Origin: an uncultured Porphyromonadaceae bacterium
GTDB taxonomy: Bacteria > Bacteroidota > Bacteroidia > Bacteroidales > Barnesiellaceae_A
DNA length: 64,000 bases
Direction: 5' to 3'
Assembly: GCA_900538705.1 (NCBI GenBank)
Contig: UPZG01000001.1
Coordinates: 1,178,001 to 1,242,000, forward strand
This document shows positions 8,515 to 18,097 of this stretch, piece after piece. Position 1 is the stretch's first letter; each line of letters opens with the position of its first letter. Below the pieces are notes generated by a model. That model saw nothing but the letters and a program-made list of their open reading frames with translations. It made no database searches and was not told where the DNA came from. A program made the position numbers and the translations under genes.

Positions 8515-10695
8515 TTAGTTGCCCATTTCTGAAATGAACTTAATACGTACGAGGCGTATTTCCTCCTCGGTATAATCTTTGCCAAACTCGTTGATGGCAT
8601 CCTCCAAGCTATCACTCTCGCTTTCCTTGAAGTAATCGAATATCTCTTCTATATGGTCATCTTCCATAATTTCACGTAAGAAATAATCGATATTGATTTT
8701 TGTACCCGAATAAACTATGGCCTCTATCTCATCAAGCAATTCATCAAAATCCAAGTCTTTCGACTCGGCCAACTCATCGAGTGCCACCTTGCGATCGATA
8801 GCCTGAATGATAGATACTTTTAACTTCGACTTATTGGCTATAGTACGTACTCGCAAATCCTCGGGACGTTCTATCTCATTCTCCTCCACATGAAGCTTTA
8901 TTACCTTAATAAACTCCTCGCCATAACGTTTAGCCTTACCGGCTCCTACGCCAGGAATATTTTGTAATTCTTCTAAAGTGATAGGATATGTCGTTGCCAT
9001 TGCTTCGAGCGAAGGGTCTTGGAATATAACGTAAGGAGGCAACTCCAGTTTCTTGGCCATCTTCTTACGTAAGTCTTTCAATATGGCAAACAATTCGGGG
9101 TCTACAGCACATGCTGCCCCACCCTTCATTGGGACTTCTTCCTCTATCTCATCAAAATCAACATCTTTTACAATCTTAAACGACTGAGGATTATCCAAGA
9201 ACTTGTGTCCCGACTCGGTAACTTTTAGTAAACCATAGTTTTCTATATCTTTCGTCAAATAACCTGCTATGAGAGCTTGCCTTATGACTGCATTCCACGT
9301 CTTTTCGTCTTCGGTTTGGCCACATCCAAACACTTCAAGGTCGTCATGACGATATGCGGTTACTTGATTGGTTTTCTTTCCCATAAGCACATCTATGACA
9401 TGCTCCGTTTTAAATTCTTCTTTCAAAGCGAGTACCGTTTCAATAACGGCACATAAGAGGTCTTTTGCTTCCACTTGTTTTTTAGGATTTAAGCAATTAT
9501 CACAGTTGCCGCAATTATCTTCATTATATTCTTCGCCAAAATAATGAAGCAATAACTTACGACGGCACAGTGATGACTCTGCATAGGCAGCCGTCTCCAT
9601 AAGGAGTTGTTTGCCTATTTCCTGTTCGGCAATAGGCTTGCCCTGCATAAATTTTTCGAGTTTCTGAAGATCTTTGTTTATATAGAAAGTTATGCACTGG
9701 CCTTCACCGCCGTCACGACCGGCCCTACCTGTCTCCTGATAATAACCCTCAAGACTTTTAGGAATATCATAGTGTATTACGTATCTAACATCAGGTTTGT
9801 CTATACCCATTCCAAAGGCGATGGTAGCCACAATGACATCTACTTTCTCCATCAAGAACGCATCTTGATTTTCTGTTCTTGTTGCAGAGTCCATGCCGGC
9901 ATGATATGGCAATGCTTTTATACCATTTACTTGCAGCAACTCTGCAAGTTCCACCACTTTTTTGCGGCTCAGGCAATAGATAATACCCGATTTCCCCTCT
10001 TGTTGCTTTATATACTTTATAATGTCTTTGTCTACATTAGCAGTTTTGGGACGTACTTCGTAATAGAGATTGGGACGGTTGAACGATGACTTGAAAACCG
10101 TTGCATCGGTCATCCCCAAATTTTTTTGTATGTCGTGTTGCACCTTAGGAGTTGCCGTTGCCGTCAGGGCAATGACAGGACGTACACCTATTTCATTGAT
10201 AATAGGTCTTATCCGTCGATATTCAGGACGGAAATCATGCCCCCACTCCGATATACAATGGGCTTCATCGACAGCATAGAACGAAATATGCACTTGCTTG
10301 AGGAACTCTATATTTTCTTCCTTGGTAAGCGACTCGGGAGCAACATAGAGCAACTTGGTCTTACCCGACAATATATCGTTTTTTACCTGTTCTATGGCTG
10401 CTTTGTTGAGAGAAGAATTGATGAAATGCGCAACACCATCTTCCTCGCTAAAGTTACGCATGGCATCTACTTGATTCTTCATCAAGGCAATGAGCGGAGA
10501 GATAACAATAGCAGTACCTTCGAGCATTAATGACGGTAATTGATAGCACAAAGATTTACCACCGCCAGTAGGCATCAATACAAACGTATCTTTCCCTGCT
10601 AACAGATTCCTTATAATTGCTTCTTGATTACCTTTAAATGTATCAAATCCGAAGTTACGTTTTAATGCTTCTGTCAAATTATCTTTCTTAGCCAT
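8515..10695 (-). CDS. recQ: ATP-dependent DNA helicase RecQ
   Basis: This 726-aa 3'-5' SF2 helicase works in recombination and fork repair. The helicase core contains PTGGGKSLCYQ (residues 42-52), the DEAH box at 143-146 within DEAHCISEWGHDFRPEY, and QETGRAGRDG (motif VI). A zinc-binding RQC region has the cysteines CRRK...CGNCDNC near 377-405. An HRDC domain lies around 540-620 (ELPPYVIFQDPSLEAMA). An acidic tail of about 100 residues follows, rich in Asp and Glu, longer than in E. coli RecQ. It sits between clpX and lepA, all on one strand. Confidence 0.96.
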   Translation of the reverse strand: MAKKDNLTEALKRNFGFDTFKGNQEAIIRNLLAGKDTFVLMPTGGGKSLCYQLPSLMLEGTAIVISPLIALMKNQVDAMRNFSEEDGVAHFINSSLNKAAIEQVKNDILSGKTKLLYVAPESLTKEENIEFLKQVHISFYAVDEAHCISEWGHDFRPEYRRIRPIINEIGVRPVIALTATATPKVQHDIQKNLGMTDATVFKSSFNRPNLYYEVRPKTANVDKDIIKYIKQQEGKSGIIYCLSRKKVVELAELLQVNGIKALPYHAGMDSATRTENQDAFLMEKVDVIVATIAFGMGIDKPDVRYVIHYDIPKSLEGYYQETGRAGRDGGEGQCITFYINKDLQKLEKFMQGKPIAEQEIGKQLLMETAAYAESSLCRRKLLLHYFGEEYNEDNCGNCDNCLNPKKQVEAKDLLCAVIETVLALKEEFKTEHVIDVLMGKKTNQVTAYRHDDLEVFGCGQTEDEKTWNAVIRQALIAGYLTKDIENYGLLKVTESGHKFLDNPQSFKIVKDVDFDEIEEEVPMKGGAACAVDPELFAILKDLRKKMAKKLELPPYVIFQDPSLEAMATTYPITLEELQNIPGVGAGKAKRYGEEFIKVIKLHVEENEIERPEDLRVRTIANKSKLKVSIIQAIDRKVALDELAESKDLDFDELLDEIEAIVYSGTKINIDYFLREIMEDDHIEEIFDYFKESESDSLEDAINEFGKDYTEEEIRLVRIKFISEMGN

Positions 10696-10800
10696 AGTCC
10701 TATATTTGTGATGACACCTTTGAAAAGCCGGGTATTCTATTTACCTCAAACAAATTTATAAATATCTTGCGTTCTACGCCAAGTTTTGGAAGATATTTTT

Positions 10801-12063
10801 TTATTGAATGTGCAAACGACTGGTTTTAGCAAACTTTTCTTCGGCATATGGCAACGTGATACGAAGCTCTTTATCCTTAGCCGATGGAACTTCGTACATG
10901 GCGTCAATCATAATAGATTCTACAATCGAACGCAGGCCTCGAGCCCCCAACTTATATTCTATAGCCTTATCTACAATAAAGTCCAATACTTCATCATCAA
11001 ACGAGAGTTTTACTCCATCCATAGCGAACAGTTTGACATATTGTTTGACAATGGCATTACGCGGCTCTACAAGAATTCGTCTCAAGGCATTACGGTCGAG
11101 AGGCTCTAAATAGGTAAGAATAGGTAATCGTCCTATAATCTCGGGAATGAGACCAAAAGAGCGCAAATCTTGAGGCGCAATATATTGCAACAGATTGTCG
11201 CGGTCTACTTGGCGTGCAGCTTCATTATTATAACCTACTACATGAGTATTGAGACGCATTGCTATCTTACGCTCTATCCCCTCGAATGCTCCACCGCATA
11301 TAAAAAGAATATTTTTTGTATCGACAGCTATAAGCTTCTGTTCGGGATGTTTACGTCCTCCCTCTGGTGGCACATTTACAATAGACCCTTCGAGCAATTT
11401 CAACAAACCTTGCTGTACACCTTCACCACTCACGTCGCGAGTTATCGACGGATTGTCGCCCTTACGCGCAATTTTGTCTATCTCATCGATAAATACAATA
11501 CCGCGCTCGGCTGCCTGTACATCATAATCGGCAGCCTGCAACAATCTCACCAACAAGCTTTCTACATCCTCTCCAACATAACCGGCTTCAGTAAGCACCG
11601 TAGCATCTACTATAGCAAATGGCACTTTAAGCATCTTGGCAATAGTCCGAGCCAAAAGCGTCTTACCGGTACCAGTACGCCCCACTAAAATGATATTTGA
11701 TTTTTCTATTTCAGTATCATCTTTGGCATCGGGCTGCAATAATCTTTTGTAATGATTATATACTGCCACCGACAAATAACGTTTCGCATCGTCTTGCCCT
11801 ATAACATATTGGTCAAGGAATTCCTTTATCTCTACCGGTCGTGGAAGCGTAGCCATATCTAAAGCCCACTTATCGGGCAATTGCTGCTTGCCTTGTGACT
11901 GTGTGGCATTATCTAATAAACCTTTTTCTTTACAATACTGGTACGCCATCGTTATGCAGTCTGTGCATATAGCGCCACCATACATACCTGTTATAAGAGT
12001 CCTTGTGGGAGACATGCCTCTCCCACAAAGACAACATACATCCGAATCTTGTTTTTTAGCCAT
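10801..12063 (-). CDS. clpX: ATP-dependent Clp protease ATP-binding subunit ClpX
   Basis: This 420-aa AAA+ unfoldase feeds substrates to ClpP. The N-terminal C4 zinc-binding domain (CCLCG...CTDC) spans residues 10-37. Walker A is GRTGTGKT, an uncommon variant of the usual GPTGSGKT, and Walker B is VFIDEIDKIA. The pore segment GYVGEDVE and the ClpP-docking loop region (LIPEIIGRLP) are present. It starts 3 bp after the clpP stop, indicating tight coupling. Confidence 0.97.
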   Translation of the reverse strand: MAKKQDSDVCCLCGRGMSPTRTLITGMYGGAICTDCITMAYQYCKEKGLLDNATQSQGKQQLPDKWALDMATLPRPVEIKEFLDQYVIGQDDAKRYLSVAVYNHYKRLLQPDAKDDTEIEKSNIILVGRTGTGKTLLARTIAKMLKVPFAIVDATVLTEAGYVGEDVESLLVRLLQAADYDVQAAERGIVFIDEIDKIARKGDNPSITRDVSGEGVQQGLLKLLEGSIVNVPPEGGRKHPEQKLIAVDTKNILFICGGAFEGIERKIAMRLNTHVVGYNNEAARQVDRDNLLQYIAPQDLRSFGLIPEIIGRLPILTYLEPLDRNALRRILVEPRNAIVKQYVKLFAMDGVKLSFDDEVLDFIVDKAIEYKLGARGLRSIVESIMIDAMYEVPSAKDKELRITLPYAEEKFAKTSRLHIQ

Positions 12064-12066
12064 ATA

Positions 12067-12741
12067 TTATTTTTTCTCTCTTACCAGCACTTTGTCTATC
12101 ATGCCGTAGGCTTGTGCCTCTTCGGCAGTCATCCAATAGTCGCGGTCAGAATCTTTCCATACCTTTTCATAATCATTGCCCGAATGTTCTGCTATGATTG
12201 TGTACAATTCTTTTTTCAACTTTTGTATCTCTCGGGCTGTAATTTCTATATCCGATGCTTGGCCTTGAGCACCGCCCATGGGTTGATGTATCATCACGCG
12301 TGAATGTTTCAAAGCAAAACGCTTGCCCTTAGTACCTGCTACCAGCAAAACCGCTCCCATAGAAGCCGCCATGCCAGTACATATGGTCGAGACGTCGCAT
12401 CCGATATACTGCATGGTATCGTAAATACCCAAGCCTGCATATACCGACCCTCCAGGTGTGTTGAAATAGATTGATATATCTTTACCGGGATCGGCCGAAT
12501 CTAAATAGAGCAACTGGGCTTGTATCACATTGGCCGTATAGTCATCTATGGCAGTACCTAAGAATATTATACGATCCATCATCAATCGCGAGAAGACATC
12601 CATTTGAGTTACATTCAACTGACGCTCTTCCATAATGGTAGGCGACATATAACTGCTGTTTATATACTGGGCATATTGGTCAAAAGCAAGACCGTTTATA
12701 CCTCTTTGCTTTACGGCAAAGTCTCTAAAATCGTTATTCAT
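12067..12741 (-). CDS. clpP: ATP-dependent Clp protease proteolytic subunit
   Basis: This 224-aa serine protease forms the tetradecameric chamber of ClpXP. The catalytic triad is visible as Ser127 (GMAASMGA), His152 (MIHQPMGG) and probably Asp201 (RDYWMTA). A short N-terminal extension before the conserved DVFSRLMMDRIIFLG segment is processed in many ClpPs. It lies between tig and clpX, the conserved tig-clpP-clpX order. A 193-bp gap containing a hairpin separates it from tig, so part of the transcript may end there. Confidence 0.97.
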   Translation of the reverse strand: MNNDFRDFAVKQRGINGLAFDQYAQYINSSYMSPTIMEERQLNVTQMDVFSRLMMDRIIFLGTAIDDYTANVIQAQLLYLDSADPGKDISIYFNTPGGSVYAGLGIYDTMQYIGCDVSTICTGMAASMGAVLLVAGTKGKRFALKHSRVMIHQPMGGAQGQASDIEITAREIQKLKKELYTIIAEHSGNDYEKVWKDSDRDYWMTAEEAQAYGMIDKVLVREKK

Positions 12742-12883
12742 ATCTTTTTATGGTTTGTAGTTTCTACGTTCAAAGATAATAATAAATTCAGTTTATACAC
12801 GCCATATCTCCTCGCCCGCAACCTTGTTTATAATATATTACTAATAGTTGCAGAAATCTATCATGCTACAATAATTATAACGA

Positions 12884-12915
12884 CAGCCCGATACACATGG
12901 TTGCATACCGGGCTG
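12884..12915 (-). terminator. Hairpin between tig and clpP
   Basis: CAGCCCG (12884-12890) pairs with CGGGCTG (12909-12915) across an 18-nt loop, 19 bp after the tig stop. The minus-strand flank is A/T rich without a strong U run. It may attenuate read-through into clpP. Confidence 0.5.
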
Positions 12916-12934
12916 AAAATATAAAATTGAATAT

Positions 12935-14284
12935 TTACGCTTCAAAAAGTTTGCCGAAATCTTCTGCCGAAATCTCTTTTTCGTCGAGAGTAACAGCATT
13001 CTTTATGGCATTCTGTATCTTCGCTTCAGTAGCACGATCTATGAGTTGATTACGCGAATCTTTGTTCTTAAGCATCTCTTGCGAATAATTAGCAACCACA
13101 TCATCGGGCAGATTACCCATGCCATATTGTGCAAATTGCTGACGCGTTACACTTAATGCAAGAGCTTTCAGGTCTTCGTCATCGACTTTTACCTCAAAAG
13201 CGCGAGCGATATGCTCTTTGATAAGATGCCACTTAAGGTCGGCTTCCATCTTAGCAAATTCTTCGTCGATATTTTCGGCTGTATATTTCTCATTGGTAGC
13301 AATAAGCCAACGTTTCAAGAAATCTACAGGGAGCTCTACTGTTCCTGCCTTCTCTTCCAATATCTTACGGGCATCTACTCCAAAACGATAGTCACTTTCG
13401 GGAGCCAATTGTGCAGCAATCATCTCACGCACTTTTGCCGTATATTCTTCTTCATTCTTTACAGCATCCTTACCGAAAACGCCATCGTAGAACTCTTGGT
13501 TGTGTTCGGCAGGTTGCAAGTGCATAATTTCAGTAACTGTCAACTCAAAGTCGCTCTTTACATCGGCAGCTTTCTCACGGTCGATATTGAGCATCGATGA
13601 CAATTCTGCTACAGACGACTCGCAGGCAGCATCAGGATTAAACACAACTTTATCACCTACTTTTACAGCCGAGAATTTAGCTTTCTCATCACCCTTCAGA
13701 TACTTGGGCGATATGATAGTAGCATCTACTACTATACCGCCCTCTTTGGCTACTCCATTCTCGAGCTCTACCATAGAACCTTTCACAAGATCTGACTCGT
13801 CGCTCAACGCATCTACTGTTACTTGTTTGCCTTGACGTGCACGGAGAGCCTCGTCTTGCTTGCCAACCATTTCGTCCGTCACGGCTATTTTATAATAAGG
13901 TATGGTGATACTCTTGTCTACCGTAAGATTTATTTGGGGAGCTAAAGCAATATCAAAACGGAATGTGAAATTCTCGCCGTTTTCAAGGTCTATTGTCTGA
14001 TCTTCGGCTGTCATAGGCTCTCCCAGAATATCCAATTTATTATCGCGGATATAGTTGTAAAGCGACTCCGACACCAACCGATTGATCTCCTCAGCTTTAA
14101 CGGCCTTGCCAAACATCTTAACCAACATGCTGAAAGGCACATGGCCCTTGCGGAAACCGGGTATATTAGCACGATTACCGTAGGCACGAAGCGATTTATT
14201 TACTTTCTCTTCATAATCGGGCTTTTCCAATTCTATGGAAATAATGGCGTTCAGGTTGTCGATGTTACTGTGTGAAACGTTCAT
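12935..14284 (-). CDS. tig: Trigger factor
   Basis: This 449-aa ribosome-bound chaperone folds nascent chains. The ribosome-docking loop PGFRKGHVPFSM lies near residues 40-51, matching the family's GFRxGxxP signature. The central FKBP-like region is divergent and carries the cysteine-containing segment VVFNPDAACESSV; catalytic prolyl isomerase activity is uncertain. The helical C-terminal arms run to the end. It heads the tig-clpP-clpX-recQ-lepA run and has a well-matched promoter about 85 bp upstream. Confidence 0.93.
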   Translation of the reverse strand: MNVSHSNIDNLNAIISIELEKPDYEEKVNKSLRAYGNRANIPGFRKGHVPFSMLVKMFGKAVKAEEINRLVSESLYNYIRDNKLDILGEPMTAEDQTIDLENGENFTFRFDIALAPQINLTVDKSITIPYYKIAVTDEMVGKQDEALRARQGKQVTVDALSDESDLVKGSMVELENGVAKEGGIVVDATIISPKYLKGDEKAKFSAVKVGDKVVFNPDAACESSVAELSSMLNIDREKAADVKSDFELTVTEIMHLQPAEHNQEFYDGVFGKDAVKNEEEYTAKVREMIAAQLAPESDYRFGVDARKILEEKAGTVELPVDFLKRWLIATNEKYTAENIDEEFAKMEADLKWHLIKEHIARAFEVKVDDEDLKALALSVTRQQFAQYGMGNLPDDVVANYSQEMLKNKDSRNQLIDRATEAKIQNAIKNAVTLDEKEISAEDFGKLFEA

Positions 14285-14366
14285 TTTTAACGATTACTAT
14301 TTAGTTAATATTCAATTTGCTATTAATAGGCTCTCACCTCAAAAAGGCAGCGCCATAACAGGAGCG

Positions 14367-14397
14367 CAAAATTACTGTTTATCTTTCTATATTCAAA
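14367..14397 (-). promoter_or_regulatory. Consensus Bacteroidota promoter for tig
   Basis: On the minus strand, TTTG (14394-14397) is followed after exactly 19 nt by TAATTTTG (14367-14374), matching the phylum's -33/-7 pattern. Transcription would start near 14,360, leaving a leader of about 75 nt before the tig ATG. Confidence 0.8.
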
Positions 14398-14462
14398 TAA
14401 TTATGCTGTTTTTTTTCACTTCCGTTTTTTATCTCTTCATAACGGTTGTGTCATCGACTTCC

Positions 14463-14933
14463 CTATTTCCGGCGCACGTCGCTCATGAGTTTTTCATAAA
14501 ACTCATCGAGTTCTTTATCCATCTTTTCCCAAAAATCGTCACCCAAAAGAATATTTTCATGATCTATGGTGAATATTTCGGCTATCACATCCATATTCTC
14601 ATCTACAAGCAATAATGAAAAGGGTGCATCATAATCGAAACTGTCAAACAAGCCATATATTTCGGGAATATTTACCGTCTCTTCAAGCAAAGACGCAAAA
14701 GATTTCATTCTATCATCTGCACCTTCGGCCGTTTTCCATTCTTTCCATCCATCCAACGGCGTCGATAACAACACATTATCGGCATCGTCATATATGACAA
14801 ATTGAGGCTCGTCATCTTCTTGAATACGAACATACATATCGCTCAGCGTGACTTGCTGCGACTGCAAATTCATCAATGTACTTGTAAAAGCATTCATTAT
14901 GCTTTTACGTAATGTTTCACGAGGCGTATCCAT
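14463..14933 (-). CDS. Conserved hypothetical acidic protein
   Basis: This 156-aa protein (from the ATG at 14931-14933) is soluble and acidic, with no signal peptide or membrane segment. I recognise no domain. The sequence alternates predicted β-strands with a C-terminal amphipathic acidic helix (DDFWEKMDKELDEFYEKL). An in-frame TTG at 14957 would add eight residues, but the ATG is preferred. It stands alone on the minus strand between tig's promoter and the plus-strand aromatic operon. No function is claimed. Confidence 0.7.
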   Translation of the reverse strand: MDTPRETLRKSIMNAFTSTLMNLQSQQVTLSDMYVRIQEDDEPQFVIYDDADNVLLSTPLDGWKEWKTAEGADDRMKSFASLLEETVNIPEIYGLFDSFDYDAPFSLLLVDENMDVIAEIFTIDHENILLGDDFWEKMDKELDEFYEKLMSDVRRK

Positions 14934-15065
14934 GCTTACTATATATTTTGTTTTCAAAGGTACAAATTTTTTCAGAACTCAACAAAACAACAGACCATGC
15001 AAACTATTTTTATATTTACACAGGTGTAACTCTCCTTAACGGCTCTTTTATTGCAAAAGATGCTT

Positions 15066-15073
15066 TATCTTTG
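15066..15073 (+). promoter_or_regulatory. -7 promoter element for the DAHP synthase operon
   Basis: TATCTTTG matches the Bacteroidota TAnnTTTG element 47 bp upstream of the ATG. No clear -33 TTTG is seen at the standard spacing. Confidence 0.55.
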
Positions 15074-15120
15074 CGCCATAAAAACAAGCTTGTCAACCAA
15101 GATAATTAAGTTTATAGTCA

Positions 15121-16206
15121 ATGTCTGCATCGATATATATGGATGACTTACAACCTATTGTATCACAAAAAGTAGAGCCAAGACGACCCATAGTCATAGC
15201 GGGCCCGTGTAGTGCCGAGACAGAAGAACAAGTACTCAATACGGCACGGCAACTATCAGCCCAAGGTGTAAGGATATTCCGAGCCGGCATATGGAAACCT
15301 CGCACCAAACCTGGGAGTTTTGAAGGTGTTGGTAAGGAAGGGCTAACGTGGCTGAAACACGTAAAAGAAGAGACCGGCATGCTTGTCGCTACCGAAGTTG
15401 CAACCAAGCAACATACCGAGGAAGCCTTAAAAGCAAACATAGATATTTTATGGATAGGTGCCCGCACTGTATCCAATCCTTTCTCAGTACAAGAAATAGC
15501 CGATACCTTGTTGGGGTACGACATACCAATTTTGATAAAAAATCCTCTCAATCCCGACCTCGAGTTGTGGATTGGAGCCATAGAACGCATCTATAATGCC
15601 GGTATACGACGTATAGGAGTAGTACACAGGGGATTCAGTTCATACGAAAAACAAACTTATCGCAACCCTCCCCATTGGCATATTCCCATTGAGTTGCGAT
15701 TGCGCATACCCGGCCTCACTGTACTGTGCGATCCGAGCCATATGGGTGGTAAACCGTCACTTATTGCACCATTGTGCCAAGAAGCCATGGATTTGGGATA
15801 TGATGGTGTTATGGTAGAATCTCATTGCAACCCTACGGCTGCATGGAGTGATAAAGAGCAACAAATAACGCCCGAAGCATTGGGGCATATCATACGTTCT
15901 TTAGTAATACGAGATACGACAGAAGCAACTGAAACTCTCTCTGAATTACGGAGACAATTAGACATGCTCGACGAAAAGTTGCTCAACATCTTATCGCAAA
16001 GGATGAGTACATCGAGAGAGATAGGCCGATATAAGAAAGAACATAACATGAAAATATTACAAACCCAACGTTACGATGAAATGCTCAACAAACGCATAGC
16101 ACAAGCCATAGAACTGGGGATGGATGGTAATTTTATGAAAAGAATTATTCAAGCCATACATGAAGAATCGGTACGTCAACAAATAGAGATTGTAAACAGG
16201 CCCTAA
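15121..16206 (+). CDS. Bifunctional DAHP synthase / chorismate mutase
   Basis: This 361-aa fusion combines the first shikimate step with the chorismate-to-prephenate step. Residues about 20-265 form a DAHP synthase of the KDO8P-synthase-like (type I-beta) class, with AGPCSAE, RAGIWKPRT, WIGARTVSNPF and CDPSHMGG. Residues about 275-355 are an AroQ-type chorismate mutase (LRRQLDMLDEKLLNILSQR...IGRYKKEHN). Here the mutase is C-terminal. Such fusions usually let prephenate or a downstream amino acid inhibit DAHP synthesis. Neighbouring aromatic genes are absent; an EamA transporter follows after 17 bp. Confidence 0.93.
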   Translation: MSASIYMDDLQPIVSQKVEPRRPIVIAGPCSAETEEQVLNTARQLSAQGVRIFRAGIWKPRTKPGSFEGVGKEGLTWLKHVKEETGMLVATEVATKQHTEEALKANIDILWIGARTVSNPFSVQEIADTLLGYDIPILIKNPLNPDLELWIGAIERIYNAGIRRIGVVHRGFSSYEKQTYRNPPHWHIPIELRLRIPGLTVLCDPSHMGGKPSLIAPLCQEAMDLGYDGVMVESHCNPTAAWSDKEQQITPEALGHIIRSLVIRDTTEATETLSELRRQLDMLDEKLLNILSQRMSTSREIGRYKKEHNMKILQTQRYDEMLNKRIAQAIELGMDGNFMKRIIQAIHEESVRQQIEIVNRP

Positions 16207-16223
16207 AATATAAAGCTGATATA

Positions 16224-17156
16224 ATGAGTAGTAAATTCAAAGGATACCTATTAGGGTGTATCGCTGCTGCCTCGTACGGCATGAATCCGCTCTTTGCACT
16301 ACCTCTATATAGTGACGGCATGGACCCCGACTCGGTACTCTTTTTCCGATACCTTTTTGCAATTCCCGTATTGGGTATCATGCTGAAAGCCCGTGGCAGG
16401 TCGTTCCGTTTGCATCGCACCGAGATAGTCCCCATTATTTTGTTAGGCTTATTGGTCGCTATCTCCTCTCTGACCCTGTTTGAGAGCTACAATTATATGG
16501 AAGCCGGTATTGCTTCTACTCTACTATTTGTCTACCCTATTTTGGTAGCTCTCATCATGACTGTTGTATATAAAGAAAAACTTAATACCCTGACAATATT
16601 ATGCATACTGCTTGCATTGGGAGGCATATCAATGCTTTATAAAAGCACCGATGGTTCTACCTTGAATATCGTGGGTGTTGCCTTAGTGATGGCTTCGGCT
16701 CTCTCCTACGCACTATATATTGTAGGGGTAAATCGCCCCAAGCTGCAAAATGTTGCGACTTTGAAGCTAACATTCTATGTGCTTGTGTTTGGAATTATCC
16801 TATTTTTTGTACGGGTAAAATTCGGTACAGAACTACAAGTCCCTCATAACTGGCATCTTTGGGGCAACATAGTTGCTTTAGCCATATTTCCTACAGCTGT
16901 ATCGTTCTTATGCACTACCCAAGCCATACAATATATAGGCTCTACGCCAACAGCCATTTTGGGGGCATTAGAACCGCTGACTGCCGTATTTTTCGGTGTA
17001 ACAGTATTTGGTGAAGTTCTTACCGTACGTGTGAGCTGCGGCATTATCATGATTGTCACAGCCGTAACACTCATTATCGCAGGCAGTAATGTGACCAATT
17101 ATTTGATAAGATTCAGAAAATTATTTCCTCGAATACCACATATAAAGAAAAAATAA
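16224..17156 (+). CDS. EamA/DMT-family transporter
   Basis: This 310-aa integral membrane protein shows about ten hydrophobic segments in two EamA repeats; the second repeat begins around residue 150 (IVGVALVMASALSYALYIVGVN). Proteins of this family export or import small metabolites; the substrate cannot be read from sequence. Its position between the DAHP synthase fusion (17-bp gap) and lgt (5-bp gap) hints at cotranscription, and an aromatic metabolite is one possibility, purely from context. A short basic tail ends the protein. Confidence 0.88.
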   Translation: MSSKFKGYLLGCIAAASYGMNPLFALPLYSDGMDPDSVLFFRYLFAIPVLGIMLKARGRSFRLHRTEIVPIILLGLLVAISSLTLFESYNYMEAGIASTLLFVYPILVALIMTVVYKEKLNTLTILCILLALGGISMLYKSTDGSTLNIVGVALVMASALSYALYIVGVNRPKLQNVATLKLTFYVLVFGIILFFVRVKFGTELQVPHNWHLWGNIVALAIFPTAVSFLCTTQAIQYIGSTPTAILGALEPLTAVFFGVTVFGEVLTVRVSCGIIMIVTAVTLIIAGSNVTNYLIRFRKLFPRIPHIKKK

Positions 17157-17161
17157 GAGCT

Positions 17162-18013
17162 ATGATAATACCTTGTGCCTTAGAATGGAACCCGGCCATA
17201 GACTTGTTCAATATAGGAGTACTGCGAATACGTTACTATTCGTTGTGGTGGCTCATAGGACTTGCCGCCGCCTATTTTATCTTGCAACACCTCTATAAAC
17301 GGCAAGGACTGTCGAGCAAAGATTTTGAGAAACTTATTATATACGGTTTTATAGGAATTGTCGCAGGGGCAAGATTGGGGCACTGCCTCTTCTATGAACC
17401 GGGATATTTCCTGGCTCACCCGTTAGAAATCATTCTGCCTTTCGGCACCGATGCCAACGGGAACTACACCTTTACAGGTTATTTGGGATTGGCAAGCCAC
17501 GGTGGCACTATTGGCTTAATGATTGCTCTGTGGTTATATTCGCGCAAGACCCGTATCGATATGTGGCAAACACTCGACAACATTGCCATAGCTACCCCAA
17601 TAGCAGCATGTTGCATACGCATAGGTAATTTTTGGAACTCCGAGATTATAGGGCGGGCTACAGATAGCGATTGGGGTATTATCTTCTCGCAAGTCGACAA
17701 CATACCTCGTCATCCCGCACAACTCTACGAAGCCATAGCTTACCTGATTATCTTCATAGGAGGATACTTGCTATATAAGTATAAGGGCAAAGAACTACAC
17801 CGCGGATTTTTCTTCGGATATTGCCTTACAACGATTTTTGCATTCCGCTTTGTGGTGGAATTTGTCAAGGAAAACCAAGAAGCCTTTGAAGAGGCTATGC
17901 TTTTCAATATGGGTCAGCTGCTCAGCATCCCCTTTATCGTCTTAGGATTAATCTGTTTGCTATACAAAGGAATAGGGAAAATAAACCTCACCGGCAAAGC
18001 GTCGCACAGATGA
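17162..18013 (+). CDS. lgt: Prolipoprotein diacylglyceryl transferase
   Basis: This 283-aa inner-membrane enzyme transfers diacylglycerol from phosphatidylglycerol to the lipobox cysteine of prelipoproteins. Family motifs include YSLWWLIGL near the N-terminus, ARLGHCLFYEPGYF, SHGGTIG (the HGG motif), and the signature GNFWNSEIIGR. RHPAQLYEA and FRFVVEFVKE follow. Several hydrophobic segments are consistent with seven TM helices. The window encodes at least four lipoproteins that would need it. It starts 5 bp after the EamA gene. Confidence 0.96.
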   Translation: MIIPCALEWNPAIDLFNIGVLRIRYYSLWWLIGLAAAYFILQHLYKRQGLSSKDFEKLIIYGFIGIVAGARLGHCLFYEPGYFLAHPLEIILPFGTDANGNYTFTGYLGLASHGGTIGLMIALWLYSRKTRIDMWQTLDNIAIATPIAACCIRIGNFWNSEIIGRATDSDWGIIFSQVDNIPRHPAQLYEAIAYLIIFIGGYLLYKYKGKELHRGFFFGYCLTTIFAFRFVVEFVKENQEAFEEAMLFNMGQLLSIPFIVLGLICLLYKGIGKINLTGKASHR

Positions 18014-18052
18014 TGGCTATAAACACACAGTGAGCTATATAAAGTTTTTGAC

Positions 18053-18060
18053 TAACTTTG
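18053..18060 (+). promoter_or_regulatory. -7 promoter element for the muropeptide genes
   Basis: TAACTTTG matches TAnnTTTG 37 bp upstream of the NlpC/P60 start; the -33 element is not clear. Confidence 0.5.
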
Positions 18061-18097
18061 TGCGAACTCATTATACCATCTACTCATCATTGTCATA

